Source of the DNA: Alphaproteobacteria bacterium
GTDB lineage: Bacteria > Pseudomonadota > Alphaproteobacteria > Rhizobiales > Xanthobacteraceae
DNA: 51,081 bases
Assembly (NCBI GenBank): GCA_009781045.1
Contig: WQYW01000014.1
Span: 1 to 51,081 of the forward strand
Reading direction: 5' to 3'
Below are positions 18,457-27,000 of this stretch, piece by piece. Made by a program: the position numbers and the translations under genes. Each line of letters opens with the position of its first letter. Positions within the stretch are counted from its first letter, which is position 1. The notes beneath the pieces were generated by a model, which saw nothing but the letters and a program-made list of their open reading frames with translations, did not search any database and was not told where the DNA came from.

Positions 18457-19791
18457 ATGAGCGCGGACAGCCCGCCTGTCCCGCCCGAGCAGGTGATCGG
18501 GCGACTGGCGAGCCATCAGCAGCAGCGTATCGAACTCGGGCTGACACGCATCACGGATCTCCTCGAGCGGCTCGCCCACCCCGAACGCCGCCTGCCTCCG
18601 GTGATTCACATCGCCGGAACCAACGGCAAGGGCTCGACCCTGGCCTTCCTGCGCGCCATGCTGGAGGCGGCGGGATTGCGCGTCCACTGCTACACCTCCC
18701 CCTATCTGGTGCACATCAACGAATGCATCCGCTTAGGCCGCGTCGGCGGTGGCGTCCTGGTCAGCGACGACGATCTCAACGCCGCCCTGCAGCGCGTAGA
18801 GCAGGCCAATCACAGCGCTGCCGCCACTGTTTTCGAACTCAAAACTGCCGCCGCCTTCGATCTCTTCGCCCGTCATCCTGCCGACATCCTGCTGCTCGAA
18901 GTCGGGCTCGGCGGCCGCCTTGATTCAACCAATGTGATCGACCGCCCGCTGGCTTCTGTCCTCACGCCGATCAGCATGGACCATACCGACCTGCTCGGCG
19001 ATACGCTTTCCGCGATCGCCGCCGAAAAGGCCGCGATCATCAAGCCGGGCGTGCCGGTGATCACAGCTGTGCAGGCGCCCGATTCATTGCGCGTGATCGA
19101 GGCCCAGGCCCGCAAACTGCGTGCCCCGATCTTTGCCGCCCATGAACACTGGCACGTCGACGTCGAGCACGGGCGGCTGGTCTATCAGGATGATGCCGGT
19201 CTGATGGACCTGACCCCGCCACGCCTGTTCGGACGCCACCAGTTCGACAATGCCGCACTTGCCATTGCCACTTTGCGCGCGGTCGATTTCGCCATCACCC
19301 AGGACCAGTTCGAAGCCGGCATCGTCAATGCCGAGTGGCCGGCGCGGATGCAGCGTCTCACCAGCGGTCCGCTGCTCGGGCTCGGACCACGGGACTGCGA
19401 GATCTGGATCGACGGCGGCCATAATGTCGAAGGCGGGCGGGTTGCAGCGGCCGCACTCGGAGATCTTGAAGAGCGGGTGTCACGGCCCCTGGTCCTGATC
19501 GCCGGCATGATGGCCAACAAGGACGCGCGCGGCTTCATCGCCAATTTCGCCGACCTCACCCGCCATCTCATCGTGGTGCCGATTCCCGGCACTGAAAATG
19601 CCCTGCCGGTGGCGCAGCTCTCCGCAATCGCGCGCGAACTGCCGATGCGGGTCGACACCGCACCCGGCATTGAGGAGGCCTTGCGCGCCATTGCAAAGCT
19701 TGCCTATGAAGTGCCGCCACGGATCCTGATCACCGGCTCGCTCTACCTCGCCGGCCATGTTCTCGCCCTCAACGGCACCCCGCCAACATGA
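18457..19791 (+). CDS. folC: Bifunctional folylpolyglutamate synthase / dihydrofolate synthase
   Basis: FolC couples dihydropteroate to glutamate and extends folate polyglutamate tails. The 444-residue protein shows the Mur-ligase-like P-loop HIAGTNGKGST (residues 51-61), YTSPYLVHINECI, the LLEVGLGGRLDSTNVI block and SMDHTDLLGDTLSAIAAEKA. The C-terminal glutamate-ligase domain has DGGHNVEGGRVAA and the closing ILITGSLYLAGHVL. It begins three bases after accD, the usual accD-folC operon of Proteobacteria. The downstream neighbour trxA lies on the opposite strand beyond a stretch of decayed accessory DNA. Confidence 0.96.
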   Translation: MSADSPPVPPEQVIGRLASHQQQRIELGLTRITDLLERLAHPERRLPPVIHIAGTNGKGSTLAFLRAMLEAAGLRVHCYTSPYLVHINECIRLGRVGGGVLVSDDDLNAALQRVEQANHSAAATVFELKTAAAFDLFARHPADILLLEVGLGGRLDSTNVIDRPLASVLTPISMDHTDLLGDTLSAIAAEKAAIIKPGVPVITAVQAPDSLRVIEAQARKLRAPIFAAHEHWHVDVEHGRLVYQDDAGLMDLTPPRLFGRHQFDNAALAIATLRAVDFAITQDQFEAGIVNAEWPARMQRLTSGPLLGLGPRDCEIWIDGGHNVEGGRVAAAALGDLEERVSRPLVLIAGMMANKDARGFIANFADLTRHLIVVPIPGTENALPVAQLSAIARELPMRVDTAPGIEEALRAIAKLAYEVPPRILITGSLYLAGHVLALNGTPPT

Positions 19792-19941
19792 CACTCCGCG
19801 CCAGTCACAGCGCGCTCAGGCTTCGTTGCATTGCCGACCCAAAAGCGAGACTATCTACCATCTTCAAGCGTCTCGCCAGCCCCGGCCGGGATGCCGGAAA
19901 CGGGACATCAAAGAACCCGATTGCGCGCGAGATCATCGGGA

Positions 19942-20541
19942 TTAACGATTAACGACACTTGCGTCGATAACCGGGGCATTGGGTGTTCCAGGTAACGCTC
20001 GTTGCATTCCCGGTTGCAACATGGCTGCAACCGCCTGGTCCGCACGAGAGTCCAAAGTCCGTGTCATTGGACATACTTTTCGACAGCCAGGTTGTTCCGC
20101 AACACAGTTCGCAATGAAAGTATTGAGGCTGACCCCGTCATATCGTGCCGTTTTGGCCGCCTTATGACGGATGCTCTTCGCGAAACGTAATACCAGCTTC
20201 CCACTGAACTCATTTTCTTCCATTGGCTCCGGAATCACGTTGCCTCGCGCAAGCACAGACTCCGGCCAGCTTCCCGCCACATCTTTCAGATTCGCGAGAG
20301 ATTGCACAGCAGTGTCTCCCGAAGCAATACACCCGGGAAACTCAGGAATTTCACTGCGCAGGGACTGCTCCAGGCTGAGCGCGGCACATGTCTGCCACCT
20401 GGCGGGCCCAGGGTGGTGCGGCTGTTTGTCCACTGGCGTCAGTAGCCGCAACCAGCACTTCAGCGACCTCGAACTGTCCTGCCTGGCGTTGAACGCCAGA
20501 TTCGCCCCGGTCGATTTTGTATCGTGGACCCGCCCCGGCAA
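19942..20541 (-). pseudogene. HicB-type antitoxin relic without HicA
   Basis: Within this minus-strand frame, coordinates about 20092-20379 resemble HicB antitoxins. EIPEFPGCIASGDT matches the RNase-H-like start, IPEP and FSGKLVLRFAKSIR the middle, and a ribbon-helix-helix-type YDGVSLNTFIANCVAEQ ends the domain. The usual first strand (Tyr-x-x-x-Ile...Glu-Asp-Gly-Gly) is degenerate, several core residues are changed, and the frame runs on through about 50 unrelated residues. No hicA toxin was found on either side. I infer a decayed solitary antitoxin, though residual regulatory DNA binding cannot be excluded. Confidence 0.5.
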
Positions 20542-21144
20542 CGGGATCCTGACCCATTCCGGAGATATTACTTCGGCCCCGCACGAAACCGGCGCGCGAG
20601 GAATTCCTCGACATCAACTGGGCAGGATCCCGCCAGATCTGGTGCCGGTGGTGCTGCGCCAGGGCGGTCCGCCCTTCGCTGCACTCGCGACAGGCCCATG
20701 CTGGCTGGGCTTGCGCGATGCCACATCCTCGGACCACAGCACCTTCGACCCTGCCTGCCGCGCGTCACACGCCTTCGCACTGACCGCAACGCCTGGCACT
20801 GCCGATGCTGATCGATCCGGAGTCCTGCGGGGTGCTTTATGTCGATGCCTGGCTGCCCGGCCTCCCGCGAGCCACGCCGGAGCGGGACGTCGGCAAAATC
20901 AGGACGGTGGTGAGCGCCGTTGCCGCGCGCTCAGGCACCAAAATGTCTGTGGCCACCCTGGCACAGATCCACATTATGGCCCGGGGTTCCGCCCGGGCGC
21001 ACACCCGGGAGGCTGCGACGATCCGCTTCGGCATCGATGACGACAGCGCTTAGAATGCCTCGCGTCCGCAGAAGCGGCTCTCCCACCTGCTTTGACGGCA
21101 CCATCGACCGGCTGACGCTTTGGCGGCACGCGAGCCGACGCAAA
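20542..21144. other. Accessory region between the HicB relic and trxA
   Basis: A plus-strand frame at 20805-21053 (82 residues, containing VLYVDAWLPGLPRA and GTKMSVATLAQIHIMARGSA) has a protein-like composition, but it is preceded by a stop and no ribosome binding site is evident. I could not assign it. It may be a gene fragment. The rest shows nothing. Confidence 0.3.
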
Positions 21145-21465
21145 TCACAGCGAAGTTGTGATCCAGCGTTCAAGTTTTGCCTTCGGCGCATTGCCGACCT
21201 GACGCGAGGCCATCTCGCCACCCTTGAACATCATCAGCGTCGGCAGCGTCATCACGCCATATTTCGAGGCCGTCTTGGGGCTTTCATCGATGTTGAGCTT
21301 GACGATCTTGACCCTGTCACCGATGGCGCTGGCGATCTCGTCGAGCGCGGGGGCGATCGCACGGCAGGGGGCACACCATTCGGCCCAGAAGTCGACCACA
21401 ACCGGGACACTGGCCTTGAGGACCTCGGCTTCGAAATCAGCATCGCAAACCTTGCCCGCGCCCAT
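21145..21465 (-). CDS. trxA: Thioredoxin
   Basis: The 106-residue thioredoxin reduces disulfides in the cytoplasm with electrons from thioredoxin reductase. The active site is WCAPC (residues 30-34) within VVVDFWAEWCAPCRAIAP; Ala replaces the more common Gly between the cysteines. The cis-proline motif TLPTLMMFKGG and the terminal LERWITTSL are present. The start at ATG 21465 has GAGGTG six bases upstream; a longer open frame reaches 21573 but its extra residues are not thioredoxin-like. In related genomes trxA directly follows addA on the same strand; here 12.7 kb separates them. Confidence 0.95.
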   Translation of the reverse strand: MGAGKVCDADFEAEVLKASVPVVVDFWAEWCAPCRAIAPALDEIASAIGDRVKIVKLNIDESPKTASKYGVMTLPTLMMFKGGEMASRQVGNAPKAKLERWITTSL

Positions 21466-21480
21466 CGTTGCACCTCGTTG

Positions 21481-21534
21481 ATTATAAAGGGGAAATCTCG
21501 ACAGAGAAGGGCGCGACAGAGAATCGCGCCCTTC
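21481..21534 (-). promoter_or_regulatory. trxA upstream region: perfect inverted repeat and TATAAT
   Basis: GAAGGGCGCGA (21506-21516) and TCGCGCCCTTC (21524-21534) form an 11-base-pair stem with a seven-base loop. Reading toward trxA, the sequence then gives CCTTTATAAT, with TATAAT at 21486-21481 about 16 bases before the start codon. The hairpin may end transcription from the insert, while the TATAAT could serve a very short-leader trxA transcript. No good -35 was found. Confidence 0.35.
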
Positions 21535-21611
21535 GTTGAGGGGGAGACTAGGAACGCCGCTGCGTGTGGTCAAGATGCCGCGAGGGTTCGCAACGGGTCA
21601 GCCACAGGACG

Positions 21612-21790
21612 TTACAGCCTGCCGCCGGGGTCTTGCGCGGGAGCAAAGGGGATGGTCTCTTCAGCCTTGAGATAGAGCTGCGCCGATGACATGTTTGCAG
21701 GGGAATTTCCGAGATCGTTGATGTCGGCCAGGACCCGGCAGGGATTGGCGCCGGAGCCTGCACATTCACCCCAGATCGGGCCATGTGGCG
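21612..21790 (-). pseudogene. Unassigned C-terminal protein fragment
   Basis: On the minus strand this stretch reads as a protein-like C-terminus (HGPIWGECAGSGANPCRVLA, then MSSAQLYLKAEETIPFAPAQ) ending in TAA at 21612-21614, with codons ending mostly in G or C. Upstream the frame turns into low-quality sequence and no start was found. It is probably the 3' remnant of a gene cut by rearrangement. Family unknown. Confidence 0.25.
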
Positions 21791-22625
21791 GGTCTGGCGA
21801 GGCCCTCCCCGCCTTCAGAGAGGCCTGGTCCGGAGCACGTCGTTCGCTCGCGCACGAGATCCAGCACCTGATCTGGAACCCTCAAATTTGTGCGGCGAAC
21901 GATGTGAGCTCCCCACCGGCGTCCCCGCCGACCCCCCTGGATGAAACCGGGTCCCGGGGGCACCGCCATACCCGGATCTGGCGGGATTTTCTTCTACGGC
22001 GGACGGAACGAAAAGAAGACGAGGCTTTGGCGCGCGGGCTAACGTCGCGTACGAATCTCTTTCGCAGGATTGCAGGATTTCGAACCCTTTATGACGAAGA
22101 TGAGGTGTGCCAGGGAAACTGACGTGCGCTCGACCGGACGGGAATTTTATCCGCGCCCCGTTCGTGGTCGCTGCCGCACCTTCGGTCGCAGGCCCGGTTA
22201 CATGAGGGGGGGCCGGCCTCGCCGCCCCTCCGGTGGTTTGACGAGGTGGCGAGCTGAATAGTTCTGCTTTCTCCGGCTGCGGCAGCCAGGTCAGGAAACG
22301 GCCGGCTGCGGGAGGTGGAATGAAATCCCCGCCGGCCATTTTGAAGCGGACCAGCCAGGTGGCTGGAAGTAAAAGGCATATATCCTGGCTGGATCTACAA
22401 CGGGCGGCGTCACCAGCACCTCGGTTGCCTGATGGCTGGAAACAGATTGTGCGTCGTTGTTGCGGCGGGTGAACGGACGGACCTTGAGGCTTCGCGTTTT
22501 CGCGGCGACGAGCATGCGTCGCCATTCAAAGAAGAGCGACAGTATGCAGGCGGGCCAGGCATTGAAAGCCATCGAAACTTTCAGGCGGCTGTTGCATTGT
22601 TACCTGAACGGGTATAGGGCGCATC
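21791..22625. other. Gene-poor part of the trxA-addA insert
   Basis: More than 800 bases in which all open frames look like chance frames (Pro/Arg/Ser-rich, no motifs). No RNA gene, repeat or IS end was recognised. Confidence 0.35.
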
Positions 22626-23004
22626 ATGTCAATCTCGCCAAAGCCCCATCCCGTGGATGGCAAGCGCCGATAAGGACCTCCTGGCAATGCCACGAGGTGT
22701 ACGTCGGGCCTTTGGATATGCGTTGTCAGAAGCACCGTTTGGCCGGAAGCACTCAGCAGCGAAGCCCCTCAAGGGCTTCATCGGAGCGGGCGTCCTCGAA
22801 GTCATTGAGAATGACGAAGGCGGCACGTATTGCGCTGTCTATACGGTGAGGTTCAGCGAAGCCGTATTCGTGCTCCACTGCTTCCAGAAGAAAAGCAAAA
22901 GCGGGATCGCGACACCGAAGGCCGACATTGAACTTGTCCACAACCGGCTAAAGGAAGCCGAAAGGATTGCGAAGGAGGCTGGAAATGAGAAAAGAAGTCA
23001 TTAA
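22626..23004 (+). pseudogene. HigB/Gp49-like (RelE superfamily) toxin with a 5' frameshift
   Basis: The product resembles phage-derived Gp49-like toxins of type II toxin-antitoxin modules, relatives of RelE mRNA interferases. AKPLKGFIGAGVLEVIEN, YCAVYTVRFSEAVFVLHCFQ and KKSKSGIATPKADIELV are all present. The natural start seems to be ATG 22626 (MSISPKPHP), but that frame hits a stop after 15 codons. One extra base between about 22650 and 22656 displaces it from the frame that continues WMASADKDLLAMP. A shortened product could still start at ATG 22657 (115 residues), lacking only the first ten or so residues. The antitoxin gene overlaps its 3' end, in the usual toxin-first order, and is itself broken. 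Confidence 0.7.
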
Positions 23005-23326
23005 CGGTATCGAAGTCTGGCATGGCTCCGACAACGTCTTCGCGGATCTCAAGCTGCCGAATGCCGAGAAACTGAAGATCTAGGCGGCTCTCGTCAGCGA
23101 AATCGGAATCGCTATCACCGCACTTGGTATTAGCAAGAAAAAGGCTGCCGAGCGTATGGGGCTTCCGCAGCCGAAGGTTTCCAACATGCTCCGCGGAGAT
23201 TTCGCGAATATTTCAGAGCGCAAACTGATGGATTGTTTGAAGCGCCTCGGTTACGATATAGAAATCAAGGTGCACCGGACAAAGGAACAAACGGGACAGT
23301 TGACGCTTGCGGTAGTCGGACTGTGA
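22985..23326 (+). pseudogene. HigA-type XRE antitoxin interrupted by an amber codon
   Basis: Starting at ATG 22985, inside the 3' end of the toxin gene, the frame reads MRKEVINGIEVWHGSDNVFA, then LPNAEKLKI, then TAG at 23081-23083. It continues in the same frame to TGA at 23324 with an intact XRE helix-turn-helix (ITALGISKKKAAERMGLPQP, then VSNMLRGDFANIS and LGYDIEI). In relatives the interrupted position is usually Lys or Arg, so a single AAG-to-TAG type change explains it. Without suppression the DNA-binding half is lost. A restart at the internal ATG 23153 would make only the helix-turn-helix. This gene was not visible as one open frame because of the stop. Confidence 0.7.
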
Positions 23327-24060
23327 CTTTTGTCGGAAGCGGGTTGGCCCGACGAGTCTTTCGCCATCCCGCACAGAATCGTTTTGGTCAGGAACCGTGG
23401 ACGAGGGGGCGCTTGCGCGAGATTGGTCGGGTCGTTGCAGTGGAAGCGGAAAGAGGAAGAAAAGCGTGGGCCGAGACGCTGTCCGAACAGCAAGGCACAC
23501 GGATCACGGATCTCGCCATGCGGCCGGATTCTTCCTGCCGATCCCGGAGTCAGCAGCAATCAAGAACATTGCGGGTCCAAACATGCGGATCGCCATCGGT
23601 GAGAATCTCGTCGAGCGCGGCCACCAGCTCATTATGGACAGCTTCGTCACCAGTCACGGCAAGCCTTGTCGCCCGGATTGCTCCAGCAGGCCCTGACCAC
23701 AACATCACTGCACCTGCGCGCGATCTTCCTCTGCAGCGTCTCCGCGCTCAGGATGGGAGCGATATCGGTCCCTGGTCACGCGACATGCAGCAGGAGGACT
23801 GACTCGGTCAATCGGGGCCGCGACACCCGCATCCTGGCCTGCGCCGAAGATGTCGATGGATTGCAAGCGGCAGAAGCAGGCGCTGGATCTGATTGCTGGC
23901 AGCCCGGCGAGAAGGGACCTGGTCGCTGCCCAGGTTGTCCCGGCGGAATCGCTTAATTACCGTTCTGCTGCGCAAGGCTGAAAGAGGACAGACACCGACG
24001 CGGCAGCCGTCTCTCTGCCGCGTCTGTGCCGACTGCCTCGTTCGCGAACGAACGCAAAGC
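23327..24060. other. Gene-poor region between the broken TA module and the giant gene
   Basis: No gene is supported. A short plus-strand stretch around 23520-23690 reads as GFFLPIPESAAIKNIAGPNM and then RIAIGENLVERGHQLIMDSF, possibly a fragment, but it has no start or known family. Confidence 0.3.
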
Positions 24061-27000
24061 CTATCCCCTTGCCGGCGCCAGGTCGAATGTCCTGCGCGTA
24101 TGTCCACTGAAGCGCCCGCCATGGGAAAACATGGCGGCAATCTCAATCACCTTGGTATCGCGCCGTCCGTCAATCATCACCACCGACTCGAACTGCGCCG
24201 GCACGCAGGTCCCATCCCTCATGATCTGAAGCTGCTTGCGTTCGGCGCCGACGCCGAAATGCAGGTTGAAAGACAGCACTTCCACATCGACAATCAGGGA
24301 CGACCAATCCGGCGGGATATCGCTCAGTGTCACCTGCTCACCCGCATGGCCTGCGCCGCCATCCATCGCCAGAGCGACCTCGAAGCAGAAATAGTGCATG
24401 CGCTCGGCAAGGTCCTGCGAACGGATCATCGGCACGCAACGGACCGACGCCAGCCGCAAGCCGAGGGTTTCCATTTTCGGAGCTGGTTCGGATTGCTGTT
24501 TCGGTGCCGGTTTCGGTTCCACGGCCGGCATCGGCCTCCGATGTGCGACCGGCGGCTGCGCTTCCGCGACAGGTTCCCCGGCTTTCGCGACAGGTTCCCT
24601 GGCTTCTGCGACGGATTCCCCGGCTGTGGCCGTTGGCTTTTCACCTCCATGCCAGCCCGGCTCCGCCGCAATCGCAGTCCTCTGCTCCGTGACGCCCTGA
24701 ACCGCAACGGAAGCAACAGTGTCCTCATCTGTCGCAGGTTCGCGCTCATCCACCCTTATATCGATCCATGGCACATAGGATGCCGCGGAGTGAGGCTTCG
24801 ACAGGCCGGCCCGCGATGTGTGCGATCTTACCCTTTCCGAGATATCGCGCAGCCGAGCTGCAGCAGCATTCTCTGCCGCCACTGGCGCTGCCGGGCGCGC
24901 CGGTTGCGCAATCTCCTCTATCACCCGCACCGGCTCCGCATTTTCCGATTCCGGCACCAATTCGAGCGCCGGCCTCTGCACCTGAGCTTCCCACTCGCGG
25001 GGCTGCGGCTCCTCTCCCGTCGCGTGCGGCTTCGCAGGCGATGCCGCTTCCTGCCGGGCCGCATCTTCAGCCGCCAGGACCGCGTTCTCCCGATCCTGCG
25101 GCGAGCCATCGCCCGTGGAGGCAGCGGGCGGCGGAGCCGCCCCGACATCTGCCGATTGCCGATCGGCCACAGAGCCTGCCGCCAGCGTGGCCGGCTCCTC
25201 CGCTGCGCCCGTCCGTGCCGCTTCCCGCCGGTCTTCGCCGCGCCGGACGGTCACGTCCCCACCGCCGCTGCTCTGCGATGAAAAACTGTCCGTGATCACA
25301 CGCCTGGCATCCCCTGTCGCATGCCGCTGCGCCGGCGATGCCGGCTCCGGGCGAACCGCGTTCTCCCGATCCTGCAGCGAGGTGCTCCCTGCAGGGGCAG
25401 CGGGCGGCAGAGCCGCCCCGACATCTGCCGATTGCCGATCGGCCACAGAACCTGCCGCCAGCTTGGCCTTCTCCTCCGCCACGCTCGTCCGTGCCGCTTC
25501 CCGCCGGACGGTCACGTCCTCACCGCCGCTCCTCTGCGATGAAAAACTGTCCGTGATCACACGCCTGGCATCCCCTGTCGCGTGCCGCTGCGCAAGCGAT
25601 GCCGGCTCCGGGCGAACCGCGTTCTCCGCATCCTGCAGCGGGGTGCCCCTTCCGGGGGCAGCGGGCGGCAGAGCGGTTCCGACATCTGCCGATTGCCGAT
25701 CGGCCACAGAGCCTGGCGCCTGCGTGGCTGGCTCCGCTGCTTTCTTCCGTGCCGCTTCCCGCCGGTCTTCGCCGGTATCCACGCGCCGGACGGTCACGTC
25801 CTCCCCGCCGCTCCTCTGCGATGAAAAGCTGTCCGTGATCACACGCCTGGCATCCCGCGAACCCATCGCCATCTCGTTCCCCCCCTCGTCCACCGCAGCC
25901 GCAACAACCGACAGATCCTCTTCGGAATGGACGGGCCTCAGATTCTCCGGAATTTCCTGTGAGTGACCGATCAGCGCCACATTGTCCTGCGCCACCAATT
26001 CGATCGCTGCGGTTTCAAATTCTGGCACTGCGGCTGGGGCATGTCCACCTTCTCCGCCTGCATCGGGCCATGCCATCGCGGCGATCGCATTAATCCCCTG
26101 CCCGTCTTCACGCCCCATCCCCTCATCCGTTGCCGACTGCCCGCAGCCGGGCTCATCACCAGATGCAGTGTTTCGCCCTTCCTCACGCCCGGTCCCCGCA
26201 ACCGGCGGCGGATCGCCTGGGCCATCGGAAGGGCTGAAGCGGGCACCTGCATCTTCGGATTGATCGGCCGGCTCCGCCGCAACCGACAGCGGTGCCGACT
26301 CAGCCGTTTCCACTGCCAGTTCAGGCATCTCCGGCGCGATCTCGCTGCCCTCGTCACCCGCTGTCGCCGCAACCGCCGACCGATCGTCCAGGGAATCTGC
26401 TGATTTCACCGGCTCCGCAGGATCCCCAGCCAGCTCCGCCGGCTTCGATGACAGGAACGCAAAGAAACTCCAGCGCCGCTTCCTTTTCGGCTCCGGCCCA
26501 GGCACTTGCAGAGCCTGGGCCGGCCTGTCCCCAGCGCCGCCGGCATCTTCGCCCGAAGCGCTCACGCCTGCGTCGTCGACCGGCGAGCCTTCGTCCGATG
26601 AGACATCGTCGGGCGTGGCCGGCAGCACTGCGCCGCATGCTTCAATCGCCGCGCCGTCGTTCTCGGCCTCCGGCACAGAGCCGGCGTCCGAGGGCAGCTC
26701 TTCCGCGCCATCCGGGGACGGCAAAGCCTGCGCAACTTCCTCTGACGCCTTCGCAGATTCCGCGTCCCCCCACAATGGCGCCAGCGCCGGCGCGCCCGTG
26801 GTCAGCTCCGTTGTCGCCGCAGCGTCATTCGGCTCCCCGGCGCCATTGTCGTTGCGTTCCGCGACATCGATCGGCGCGACAACGCGGCTCACCTCTTCCT
26901 CTGCAGGCCCCTCCTGCGCTGACGCTTCGCCCTGTGCCGCTGCAGGCTCCCCGCTCGCGTCATCCGCCACCGGGGTGCCCGCCTCGTCCGCGTCCGGACC

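Noticed and set aside
20052..20075. An isolated TGTCAT near 20056 as a Pho box
   Set aside because: A single half-site with no 11-bp partner.
20171..21040. A 289-residue plus-strand frame
   Set aside because: It crosses the HicB relic antisense and shows no consistent coding character along its length.
21815..22525. A 236-residue minus-strand frame in the insert
   Set aside because: Pro/Arg/Ser-rich without motifs, start signal or codon bias; probably chance.
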